Assembly: GCA_937858455.1 (NCBI GenBank)
Contig: CALLYN010000884.1
Coordinates: 1-8,122 of the forward strand
Length of the DNA stretch: 8,122 bases
Origin: an uncultured Kouleothrix sp.
GTDB lineage: Bacteria > Chloroflexota > Chloroflexia > Chloroflexales > Roseiflexaceae
Reading direction: 5' to 3'
The notes beneath the pieces were generated by a model. It was not told where the DNA came from, did no database searches, and saw only the letters and a list, made by a program, of their open reading frames with translations. This document shows, piece by piece, positions 1-6,566 of the stretch. Every line of letters starts with the position of its first letter. Position 1 is the stretch's first letter. A program made the translations under genes and the position numbers.

Positions 1-54
1 TTACACAACTTTCGTCTCCGTCTCTGTCCCTGGCCATCTCTCGTTCAATAAATC

Positions 55-873
55 GTGATAATCTCTAATATTGTCACCCCCTCGATGCGCAGCTCAAAAG
101 GGCGTCCTTTTGCCTATTACATCTGTTCAAAGAGCATCCTTAGCTATCTAGCAAAAGAGGAACGATGCCCGTTACCATCAGTTCCCCGAGATAAGCTGGA
201 TAACGCGGTCTGGCGCTTTGTCGAGGCACTTTACGAGAACCCCGATGCAATCCTAGCAAGCTTCCAAGAAGCACAAGCAGAGCGGCGGAGGGAGAATGCA
301 GCAACAGAAAGCACGATTGCCGACCTGGAGCATACCCTTTCCGACCAGCGCACCAAGCAGGAAAATCTGTGGTTAGAGCTGGCCAGTCTGCCAAAGGAGG
401 CAACAAGCGCTAAGACAGCACTACACAACGTTCTGGCTCGCTTGGACGAGGCTATTGCCGAGGGGGTTGAGATGGTCAGGGTCTTAAGCGCAACGCTCTT
501 ACCTGTTCCCGATGACGAGTCACTTGCAATATTCTGGGAGTACCGAGACCAGGTTCGTGAAGGCTTACAAAATGCCGATACCGTCGAGAAGAAGCGCAGG
601 GTGATTGACGCGCTTAACGTTACGGTCAGTGTTCATGGCGATGCGGGGAAACCGAAGGCTACCTTGCACTGGTGGGGAATAGATACACCGCTTACTCTTG
701 AGGATGATACACCAGATGGGCAGGAACCGGACTCAGGGCCGAAGCCAGTGTACCCCAATGAGAGCAATGGGACCGGAGTTAAGAGATATCCCCATTCTGC
801 GGACAAAAAGGCATATCGGGAACCCCTCGCTAATCATGTATATAGTCGAAGCTCTATGAATTATACGCCATGA
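55..873 (+). pseudogene. C-terminal remnant of a large serine recombinase
   Basis: Large serine recombinases integrate or excise mobile elements. They have an N-terminal catalytic domain, a recombinase domain, a zinc ribbon and a coiled coil; only the last two parts are seen here. The half ribbon reads KGRPFAYYICS (Cys 24) followed by ERCPLPSVP (Cys 38), then the typical DNAVWRFVEAL segment. A charged coiled coil spans roughly residues 70-125, and EKKRRVIDALNVTVSV near residue 190 is the usual post-coil motif. The catalytic serine, the recombinase domain and the first CxxC pair are absent. An in-frame TAA lies at 49-51, so the GTG at 55 is probably not a native start; similarity begins near the ATG at 85. 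A Cys codon lies in another frame at 72-74, just before a C run at 77-81, which suggests frameshift decay. Base composition is less GC-rich than the genes to the right. The family call is fairly secure and the inactive state is inferred from the missing parts. Confidence 0.8.
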
Positions 874-936
874 GGGCTGCCGGAGTTGCGCTAGCGCCGA
901 GCCTTATCATGCGCTCTTGGTTTGATCACGTATAGA

Positions 937-977
937 TTGTCTGGCGCTGCGTGGCTTCGCCACGCAGTGCCAGACAA
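937..977. repeat. Long perfect-type hairpin (19-bp stem, 3-nt loop)
   Basis: Arms at 937-955 and 959-977 pair along 19 positions around a TTC loop. The only non-Watson-Crick position is 946/968, which is G-U in a rightward transcript and C-A in a leftward one. No T tract follows the hairpin in either direction, so it is not a classical intrinsic terminator alone. It sits between the recombinase remnant and the leftward regulator, right next to a second hairpin. It may be part of a dispersed palindromic repeat or a transcription block; this is inference. Confidence 0.75.
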
Positions 978-1013
978 AAAGAAAGTTCGGGTGCGGCGAA
1001 GCCGCCCCGAACT
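973..1013 (-). terminator. Intrinsic terminator of the leftward SARP gene
   Basis: Arms at 984-991 and 1006-1013 pair over 8 bp (AGTTCGGG with CCCGAACT). After one unpaired base at 992, a further 5 bp pair (993-997 with 1001-1005) around a GAA loop. Read leftward, the stem is followed directly by TTTCTTTTTG, complement of 975-984, which is a good U-rich tract. It lies about 40 bases beyond the stop codon of the leftward gene, which ends at 1054. Geometry and position fit a Rho-independent terminator for that gene. No U tract follows in the rightward direction. Confidence 0.7.
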
Positions 1014-1053
1014 CCCACTATAAGGCAAGCGTTCAGCTAGGAACAGCGCCAGG

Positions 1054-2439
1054 CTATATCGCTGTCGGGTAGGCTTTGGCGGCGGGGAGGCGGTGGCGAG
1101 TCGGGTGCGATTGAACCACCTGGAATACCGCCAGCGGCTGTTTCAGCTCGTCGAACGTGTACGTGCCGCGCGCCTTGTAGGCAACCCGCTCCAGCGCGCG
1201 CCGCTCGGTGGTCCCGCTTATCAGGATGGTCGCCGGCGCGGCCAGCGATTGTAGGCGGTGCACCGCCATGAGCGGCAGCCCCACAATGCCGATGGCCGCG
1301 TGGGGCATATCGTATTGCTCGGCCACAATCACCCGCCCGGTGTGAATGCCGATCTGCGCCGTGAGCGTGGGCGTGCGCACCACCGGCGAGGTAAACTGGT
1401 TGAGCGCATCCATAAGGGCCAGCGCGGCACGCACCGCGGCGAGCGCAGGGTCGCTGATCTGCGGGGCGCCGAACGCGATCAGGACGCCGTCGCTGCGCTG
1501 CTCGGCGATGCGCCCGCCGAACTGCCTGGCGATGTCGCTATACAGCGCCTGCAGCGAGCGCGTGACCTCGCCCAGCGCGTCGAGGTCGAGGTGCTCGGCC
1601 AGGGCTAGCAGTCCGCGCACCTGGCATGCCAGCAGCGTCAGGTGGCGGCGCTCGGTCGCGGGAGTGCGCGGCGGCTCGGGCTTGATCTCCGGGGCTGGGA
1701 AGCGCCCGGCCTTGATCTGCTCAAACAGCTGGGTCGTCTCGATCGCGGGCTTGGCGCCTAGCTCGGCGTGAAGCATGCGCTTGCATGCCTGGTACTGGAG
1801 CAGCGCGGCGCTCGGCTGGCCGCTCTGCGCCAGCAGGCGCATGAGCTGGCGGTATGTATCCTCGCGCAGTGGATCGAGCGCGAGCAGCTGCGTCGCGCAT
1901 GCGAGTGCGGCGCTGTGCGCGCCACGGGCCGTCAGCTGCACCGTAAGCTCGTGCAGGGCATGCAGCATGCGCTGGCGTATGCACTCGCGCTGGATCAGCA
2001 GCCACTCTTCAAAGGCCGGAGCCTCGCGCACATGGAAACCTTCGAGCAAGTCGCCGCGATAGCACTTGGCAACCTCCAGCAGCTCATCGGTGCTCGCCTG
2101 CGATGCCGCGGCGCCGGGCTGAACGTGCAGCTGGATCTGCTCGACATCGAGCCAGTACGGCGCGCTGCGGTCGAACTCGACGGTTTCGCGCGTAATGCGC
2201 AGGTGCGCGCCAACCACCTGGCGCAAGTTCGTGAGCACGTGGCGAAGATTCATGCGCGCATCGGTTTCGGGAAGCTCGCCCCAGAGCAGGCCGGCCAGTG
2301 CGGCGCGGGCATGCGGGCGGGCGGTCAGCGCAAGGTAGCACAGCAACGCCTGGGCCTTGCTCGATACAAAGCCGGTCACCGGCTGATCCGCGCGGACGAT
2401 CTGCAGCGACCCTAAGACCGTGATACGCAACATATCCAT
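1054..2439 (-). CDS. SARP/BTAD-type transcriptional regulator with a degenerate class III cyclase domain
   Basis: A cytoplasmic 461-residue regulator. Residues about 4-98 form an OmpR-type winged helix (VLGSLQIV, KAQALLCYLAL, ALAGLLWGELPE, NLRHVLTNLRQ). Residues about 99-245 are the BTAD helical repeat domain (CYRGDLLEGF, FEEWLLIQRE, LLALDPLREDTYRQLMRLL). Residues about 263-442 match the class III adenylate/guanylate cyclase fold (LTLLACQVRG, RSDGVLIAFGAP, IGIHTGRVIV, HRLQSLAAP). The first metal-binding Asp appears replaced by Gln 273, while Asp 317 and Arg 395 remain; the Asn four residues before that Arg is Met 391. Catalysis is therefore unlikely, and a sensory or dimerising role is inferred. 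Related Chloroflexota proteins often continue into an ATPase and TPR region; this one ends after the cyclase. AAGAGG before the ATG at 2439 is a plausible ribosome site, and the ATG at 2433 is an alternative start. The 76-residue gene lies 85 bases upstream in the same direction. Targets are unknown. Confidence 0.87.
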   Translation of the reverse strand: MDMLRITVLGSLQIVRADQPVTGFVSSKAQALLCYLALTARPHARAALAGLLWGELPETDARMNLRHVLTNLRQVVGAHLRITRETVEFDRSAPYWLDVEQIQLHVQPGAAASQASTDELLEVAKCYRGDLLEGFHVREAPAFEEWLLIQRECIRQRMLHALHELTVQLTARGAHSAALACATQLLALDPLREDTYRQLMRLLAQSGQPSAALLQYQACKRMLHAELGAKPAIETTQLFEQIKAGRFPAPEIKPEPPRTPATERRHLTLLACQVRGLLALAEHLDLDALGEVTRSLQALYSDIARQFGGRIAEQRSDGVLIAFGAPQISDPALAAVRAALALMDALNQFTSPVVRTPTLTAQIGIHTGRVIVAEQYDMPHAAIGIVGLPLMAVHRLQSLAAPATILISGTTERRALERVAYKARGTYTFDELKQPLAVFQVVQSHPTRHRLPAAKAYPTAI

Positions 2440-2524
2440 AGAGCCTCTTGAACGTTACGCTAGGCCGATACTGGTGGTGCGATAGGTGGGGTGGCGACGA
2501 GATGGGCAATGGTGCTGGATGTTC

Positions 2525-2755
2525 TCATGTGGTGGTTGGATCGCCGGGCGCGGGATCTGAACCAGGAAGCGGGCGCTGCTCGGTCAGGCGGAACAGAAAG
2601 ATCGCCAGCTGCTCGAGATCGGCGAACCCGATCCGTTCCTGGCTGCCACTTGCACGCAGCGATGCGCGCCAGGGCGCATTGGGGTGCTCGCGCCATACAT
2701 GCAACACGTATGTATGGCTCAAACCTTCATCTGAAGCAAGAGCGCGTGTCGCCAT
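2525..2755 (-). CDS. Small conserved-looking hypothetical protein (76 aa)
   Basis: I do not assign a function. The protein has a compact, plausible fold: a beta-type segment YVLHVWREHP, then APWRASLR with a short turn, then FADLEQLAIFLFRL as an amphipathic helix, and a Pro-rich tail. The pattern 'VLxxWRE...WRASL...GFxDLEQLxxFL' resembles small soluble proteins I associate with Chloroflexota genomes near regulators of this kind; that is recollection, not a search. There is no signal peptide, membrane segment or metal-binding cysteine. It runs in the same direction as the SARP-cyclase gene and ends 85 bases before it, so co-transcription is possible. The sequence upstream of the ATG at 2755 shows only a weak ribosome site (ACAGGCG). 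It overlaps the N-terminal extension of the rightward frame that opens at 2448, one reason to start the rightward regulator at 2961 instead. Confidence 0.55.
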   Translation of the reverse strand: MATRALASDEGLSHTYVLHVWREHPNAPWRASLRASGSQERIGFADLEQLAIFLFRLTEQRPLPGSDPAPGDPTTT

Positions 2756-2781
2756 CGCCTGTCGGTTTCTTCGGAATTCTT

Positions 2782-2788
2782 GTATACT
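2782..2788. promoter_or_regulatory. Possible -10 element in the divergent control region
   Basis: The sequence TTGTATACTCG contains TATACT rightward (2783-2788) and TATACA leftward (2782-2787), both close to the -10 consensus and nearly palindromic. I see no good -35 hexamer at 16-18 bp for either direction. A leftward start would give a leader of roughly 20 bases for the 76-residue gene; a rightward start would give a leader of about 165 bases for the NB-ARC regulator. It is an AT-rich island in a GC-rich area, which raises its weight slightly. Confidence 0.25.
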
Positions 2789-2822
2789 CGCTATAGGTCA
2801 GGTAAGCATACGCATCTACCGT

Positions 2823-2839
2823 GACCACTCTACGACCAC
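2823..2839 (+). promoter_or_regulatory. Direct repeat GACCAC at 11-bp spacing, candidate SARP operator
   Basis: GACCAC occurs at 2823-2828 and again at 2834-2839, exactly 11 bp apart, one helical turn. SARP-type winged-helix activators such as ActII-ORF4 are known to bind short direct repeats at about 11-bp spacing near promoters. The site lies between two SARP-type genes. A 6-bp repeat at a set spacing can arise by chance in a region of this size, and the distance to the start (about 120 bp) is large. The assignment is a hypothesis. Confidence 0.2.
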
Positions 2840-2951
2840 GTGTAGAAATTTCCGTACATTGCTAAAAGGCGCATGGGCGATATGCCGCGCATACGAAGTT
2901 CTGCGAAACTGCCAAAGCGAGCGATCGGCGGGGATGTGGGGGCGGCGCGAT

Positions 2952-2957
2952 AGGAAG
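2952..2957 (+). promoter_or_regulatory. Ribosome binding site that sets the start at 2961
   Basis: AGGAAG lies three bases before the ATG at 2961. It is the best Shine-Dalgarno match upstream of the regulator, and the protein after this ATG begins directly with the winged-helix beta strand (MITIAIHLFGGFQV), as is usual for SARP-type proteins. The frame is open back to 2448, but that extension has no domain character and is cysteine- and arginine-rich, typical of non-coding sequence. Confidence 0.6.
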
Positions 2958-2960
2958 AGA

Positions 2961-5900
2961 ATGATCACAATCGCGATACATCTGTTTGGTGGTTTCCAGG
3001 TAGCACGCGACGGCGTGCCGATACCATACTTCCGCGGCGACAAAGTGCGCGCGCTGCTGGCGTACCTGGCGACGGAAGCGGGGCGGCCGCACGCGCGCGA
3101 CTCGGTCGCCGCGCTGCTCTGGCCCGACCAGCCGAACGAGCTTGCGCTGCGCAACCTGAGCCAGGCACTGGTGCGGCTGCGGCGCGCGATCGGCGCCTCC
3201 AGCACATTGATCGATGCCACCCGCCATACGATCGCGTGGGTTGGCGCGTCGGCGTACGCCGATGTGAGCGAGTTCGCGCAGCTTGCGCGCAGCGCCGACC
3301 CGGAAGACCTGACGCGTGCGGCAGCGCTGTATCGCGGCGAGTTTCTCTCGGGTTTCAGCCTGCCCGACAGCGAAGCGTTTGAAGAATGGCTCCTGCTCAC
3401 GCGCGAGCAGCTTGCCCAGCAGGCCGTGGCAGTGCTCTCGACGCTGGCCGAGCAGCACCTGGCCGCCAGGCGCTTCGTGGCAGCGGCCGAAAGCGCGCGC
3501 CGCCAGCTCGCGCTCGACCCCTGGCGCGAGACGGCGCACCGGCAGCTGATGTGGGCGCTGGCGCTCGCCGGCGACCAAGCTGCGGCGCTGGCGGCCTACA
3601 CGCGCTGCCGCAAGGTGCTGCAGGAAGACCTGGGGATTGCGCCGGACATGGAGACGCGCGCACTGTATGAGCGCATACGCTCGGGCCTGGACGCCTCGGA
3701 GCCATACCATGCCACGTCGCCGCAGCACAACCTGCCGATGCACCTTACCCCGTTTGTTGGGCGCGAAGACGATATCGCCACGCTTATAGGCATCCTAGGC
3801 CGGCCCGACCTGCACCTGCTGACGCTGCTGGGCATCGGCGGGATGGGCAAAACCCGGCTGGCCGTCGAGCTGGCGCGCACCAGCCTCGATCGCTACGCCG
3901 ACGGCATTTTCTTTATCGCGCTCGCGCCGCTCAGCTCCGCCGACGCGATTCCGGCCGCCATCGCCCATGCGCTAGGCATGGCCGCGCAGGCCAACGACCT
4001 GCGGGCGGCGGTGCTGCACGTTCTGCGCGACAAGCACATGCTGCTTGTTCTGGATAACTTCGAGCACCTGCCCGAGGGTGCCGGGCTGGTCGCCGAGATC
4101 ATACAGGCCGCGCCGCGCGTACAGATCATCGCGACGTCGCGCGCCCGGCTGCTGGTCTACGGCGAGTATGTGCATCAGGTCGAAGGGCTGGCGTACAGCC
4201 AGGTTGCCGACTCGGCGGCGGTGCGCTTGTTTGTGCAAAGCGCCCGGCGAACCCAGTCGTCGTTCAGGCTGCACGACGCGAACCTGCCGGCGGTTTTGCG
4301 CATCTGCCGGCTGGTGCAGGGCATGCCGCTGGGACTCGAGCTGGCGGCCGCCTGGAGCGCGATGCTCTCGCCGCAAGATATCGCCGCCGAGATCGAGCGG
4401 AACCGCGGCTTTCTGGAGGCCGACTGGCCGGGCGTGCCGGCGCGCCAGCGCAGCCTGCGCGCGGTGTTCATGTGGTCGTGGGGGCTGCTGAGCGAAGCCG
4501 ACCGGCGCGTCTTGCGCCATCTGGCGGTGTTTCGCGGCAGCTTCAGCCGCGAGGCGGCCGAGGCGGTGGCCGGCGCGACGCTGCGCACGCTCACGAGCCT
4601 CATGCACAAATCGCTGCTGCGCCGGGTGGAAAGCCGATCGACCAGCGCGGCGGCGTACGAGATCCACGAGCTGCTGCGCCAGTTTGCGGCCGAGCAGCTC
4701 GCGGCGGCCGAGGAATACGGCGCGGTGATGGCGCGGCACAGCCATTATTACCTGCAGTTTCTGGCCGCGCGCGAGCGGCGCATTGCCCGCGACGAGCCCC
4801 GCGAGGCGATTGCCGAGCTGGAAGACGAGATCGACAATATTCGCCAGGCGTGGGCCTGGGCCGCCGATCACGCGCAGGCCGACGATCTGTACCTGGCGGC
4901 CTTTTGCTTCGCGCAGTTCTACCGCATGGCCGGCGCTTCCGAAGAATGGGCGCGCGTATTCGGCCTCGCCGCCGAGCGCCTGGCCGCGCATCTCGCGAGC
5001 GCGCCATCGCCCGAGGCGCTGCAGTCGCTCCAGCGCGCGCTGAGCACCGTGTGGACGTTTCGCGGCTCGGCGCTGATCCTGCAGGGCAAAAATGACCAGG
5101 CGCGCCTGCTGGCCGAGCAGGCGATCGAGCTGGCGCGCGCCTGCGGCAACGCCGAGGCTGAGGCGCACGGCTCGCTGGTGAAGGGCCAGGCCCTGCGCCG
5201 CCAGGGGCAATCGGCGCAGGCGCGCATGCTGCTTGCTGAAAAGGCTCTGCCGCAGACAAGCGGCGGCTACGAGCTTTTCGACAAGATTGGCTCGCTCGGT
5301 CTGACATCTTTCATGCAGGAAGTGACGCGCGTGCGCGCGATCGAGGGCGAGCTTGCGCGCACGATCCAGATGATGCGTGGCGTCAAGGCGGCGCGCGTCC
5401 ATATTGTGATGGCGGACGAGGGCTCGTATCGCCGCGCGCGCCAGCCGCCTTCCGCATCGGTCGTCATTCGCGCCTCTGGGCCGGATGAAGCGAGCGGCGC
5501 GCAGGCGATCCGCCATCTGGTCGCCGCTGCGGTGCCTGGCATGAGCGTCGATCAGGTGACCGTGATGAACGTCGATGGGCAATTGCTTGCGTCCGGCGGA
5601 GACGCCGCGGATGGCGCGCCAGCCAAGATCATGGGGCTTGAGCGAACGGCCTCACGTGAAATTCAGGAGGCGGTGCGCCGGACGTTGACGCCTTATCTCG
5701 GCGCGAAAAACTTTCAGGCGAGCGTCGCAGCGCGCCTGAACACGGACAAGAAGCAGATCAGCGAGACCGTTTTCAACCCGGACCAACGCGTCGAGCGTTC
5801 TGTTCGCGTCATCAAGGAAAATCACGTCGCGCAGAATTCGACCTCTCAGCAGCCGACAACGACCGAACGCAATATTCCGCAGGACAAAGCGCGAGGCGAC

Positions 5901-6566
5901 GGCAAGCAATCGAACGAGGATAATCAGCGGCGCGAGGAACTGACGAATTACGAGGTGTCGACCAAGACGGTGGCGACGAGCACGAGCGGCTACGCCATCG
6001 AGGCGATTTCGATCGCCGTTCTTGTCAATCGGGCCGGACTGCAGGCGATGCTTGGCGACAAAGCCACGCCGGAGGCTGTTCAGGCGCAGTTGACGGAGAT
6101 CGAGTTGCTCGTCGCCAGCGCGGCCGGCGTGAAGAAAGAACGCGGCGATTTCGTCAAGGTTTCCGCCGTCGACTTCAGCGAGGCGAACAAGGAGCTTGAG
6201 GCGACGCCCGGCCCCGGTCTGCTGGAATTGCTGGCGCGGCAGGTTGGAGCGGCGGCGCTCGCGCTTGGCGCGGTCGCGGCGACGGGATTGCTCGTCTGGG
6301 GCGGCTTGCGTCCGCTGGCCCGATCGCTTGCCGCTCCGCCGCAGGTTGAGGCTGCCGATGCGCCGCCTTTGTTGACGGCGGAGGGCGCTGAGGTTTTGGC
6401 CGGTCTTCCGCCTGGCATGGAGATGCGCGATCTTGGCCTTGCGGAAACCCTGGCTCTCGCGAAAGCGCAATCGCCGCAGAAGCGGCTGGAGCAGATTATC
6501 GATCTCGACGAGGAACGCGCCGTCGCCGTGCTGCGGCAGTGGATTCGCGAAAGCGAGGCGGCATGA
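2961..6566 (+). CDS. Hybrid frame: SARP/BTAD-NB-ARC regulator joined in frame to the C-terminal part of FliF
   Basis: The regulator part covers about residues 1-755. Residues 1-100 form a winged helix (KVRALLAYLA, VAALLWPDQPNELALRNLSQAL). Residues about 115-240 are BTAD (LYRGEFLSGF, FEEWLLLTREQ, QLALDPWRETAHRQLM). Residues about 255-500 are an NB-ARC/STAND ATPase, with Walker A GIGGMGKT at 291-298, Walker B LLVLDNFEHL with Asp 365, a sensor-like IIATSRARL ending near Arg 394, and MPLGLEL at 455-461. A winged-helix-like segment and TPR-like helices follow from about 620. STAND regulators are thought to act as ATP-driven switches that bind DNA after sensing a ligand through the repeats; this ligand is unknown. 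The repeat array breaks off near GQSAQARMLL (about 5205-5235), and the frame continues as FliF without a stop. The paralogous leftward SARP gene is divergent and shares the upstream region. The start at 2961 is preferred over the open extension to 2448. The fusion is most likely a chimeric join, not a functional protein. Confidence 0.8.
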   Translation: MITIAIHLFGGFQVARDGVPIPYFRGDKVRALLAYLATEAGRPHARDSVAALLWPDQPNELALRNLSQALVRLRRAIGASSTLIDATRHTIAWVGASAYADVSEFAQLARSADPEDLTRAAALYRGEFLSGFSLPDSEAFEEWLLLTREQLAQQAVAVLSTLAEQHLAARRFVAAAESARRQLALDPWRETAHRQLMWALALAGDQAAALAAYTRCRKVLQEDLGIAPDMETRALYERIRSGLDASEPYHATSPQHNLPMHLTPFVGREDDIATLIGILGRPDLHLLTLLGIGGMGKTRLAVELARTSLDRYADGIFFIALAPLSSADAIPAAIAHALGMAAQANDLRAAVLHVLRDKHMLLVLDNFEHLPEGAGLVAEIIQAAPRVQIIATSRARLLVYGEYVHQVEGLAYSQVADSAAVRLFVQSARRTQSSFRLHDANLPAVLRICRLVQGMPLGLELAAAWSAMLSPQDIAAEIERNRGFLEADWPGVPARQRSLRAVFMWSWGLLSEADRRVLRHLAVFRGSFSREAAEAVAGATLRTLTSLMHKSLLRRVESRSTSAAAYEIHELLRQFAAEQLAAAEEYGAVMARHSHYYLQFLAARERRIARDEPREAIAELEDEIDNIRQAWAWAADHAQADDLYLAAFCFAQFYRMAGASEEWARVFGLAAERLAAHLASAPSPEALQSLQRALSTVWTFRGSALILQGKNDQARLLAEQAIELARACGNAEAEAHGSLVKGQALRRQGQSAQARMLLAEKALPQTSGGYELFDKIGSLGLTSFMQEVTRVRAIEGELARTIQMMRGVKAARVHIVMADEGSYRRARQPPSASVVIRASGPDEASGAQAIRHLVAAAVPGMSVDQVTVMNVDGQLLASGGDAADGAPAKIMGLERTASREIQEAVRRTLTPYLGAKNFQASVAARLNTDKKQISETVFNPDQRVERSVRVIKENHVAQNSTSQQPTTTERNIPQDKARGDGKQSNEDNQRREELTNYEVSTKTVATSTSGYAIEAISIAVLVNRAGLQAMLGDKATPEAVQAQLTEIELLVASAAGVKKERGDFVKVSAVDFSEANKELEATPGPGLLELLARQVGAAALALGAVAATGLLVWGGLRPLARSLAAPPQVEAADAPPLLTAEGAEVLAGLPPGMEMRDLGLAETLALAKAQSPQKRLEQIIDLDEERAVAVLRQWIRESEAA
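5205..5235. other. Left junction between Chloroflexota-like and alphaproteobacterial-like DNA
   Basis: To the left, the helical repeats of the regulator use CTG/GCC/CGC codons (for example CTGCTGGCCGAG). From about 5229, codons shift to CTT GCT GAA AAG GCT, and the protein becomes FliF (LAEKALP...GYELFDKIGSLG). ARxLLAE-type residues fit both a TPR helix and the FliF segment, so the exact base of the join cannot be fixed; microhomology at the join is plausible. Confidence 0.7.
5223..6566 (+). CDS. fliF: Flagellar MS-ring protein FliF, N-terminus missing
   Basis: FliF builds the MS ring of the flagellar basal body in the inner membrane and binds the rotor protein FliG through its C-terminal tail. 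About 448 residues remain of a usual 540-560. The ring-building YscJ/FliF region is clear: GYELFDKIGSLGLTSFMQEV, VRAIEGELARTIQ, VKAARVHIVM, PSASVVIR, VTVMNVDGQLL. A Gln/Asn/Thr-rich periplasmic stretch follows (about 5840-5960), then TNYEVSTKTV. The second membrane segment is VGAAALALGAVAATGLLVW (about 6243-6300), and the tail SPQKRLEQIIDLDEERAVAVLRQWI is the FliG-binding end. The first membrane helix and first ring-building motif are missing, because the frame runs into an unrelated regulator near 5223. It overlaps the fliH-like gene by ATGA, as in a translationally coupled operon. Sequence style points to Rhizobiales-type Alphaproteobacteria. The identification is firm; the upstream fusion is suspect. 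Confidence 0.93.
   Translation, partial: RMLLAEKALPQTSGGYELFDKIGSLGLTSFMQEVTRVRAIEGELARTIQMMRGVKAARVHIVMADEGSYRRARQPPSASVVIRASGPDEASGAQAIRHLVAAAVPGMSVDQVTVMNVDGQLLASGGDAADGAPAKIMGLERTASREIQEAVRRTLTPYLGAKNFQASVAARLNTDKKQISETVFNPDQRVERSVRVIKENHVAQNSTSQQPTTTERNIPQDKARGDGKQSNEDNQRREELTNYEVSTKTVATSTSGYAIEAISIAVLVNRAGLQAMLGDKATPEAVQAQLTEIELLVASAAGVKKERGDFVKVSAVDFSEANKELEATPGPGLLELLARQVGAAALALGAVAATGLLVWGGLRPLARSLAAPPQVEAADAPPLLTAEGAEVLAGLPPGMEMRDLGLAETLALAKAQSPQKRLEQIIDLDEERAVAVLRQWIRESEAA

Noticed and set aside
1..93. Possible C-terminus of a leftward protein ending at base 1 (DLLNERWPGTETETKVV)
   Set aside because: The frame is open for only about 30 codons before a stop, matches nothing I recognise, and overlaps the recombinase frame. 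It may be chance.
888..897. 10-bp perfect palindrome GCGCTAGCGC
   Set aside because: It is short, isolated and expected by chance in GC-rich DNA; no second copy or flanking repeats suggest an attachment site.
1768..2415. Rightward open frame of 215 codons inside the SARP gene
   Set aside because: It is antisense to a gene with clear domain motifs and has no recognisable pattern of its own.
2448..2960. N-terminal extension of the rightward regulator frame, starting at 2448
   Set aside because: The extension has no domain character, is rich in Cys, Arg and Ser, overlaps the likely leftward 76-residue gene, and lacks a ribosome site. The ATG at 2961 has AGGAAG upstream and starts the winged helix directly.
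3972..5582. Long leftward open frame of 536 codons opposite the regulator
   Set aside because: It is Arg/His/Ala/Gln-rich, antisense to a frame with clear NB-ARC motifs, and crosses the taxonomic junction. It is a GC-rich shadow.
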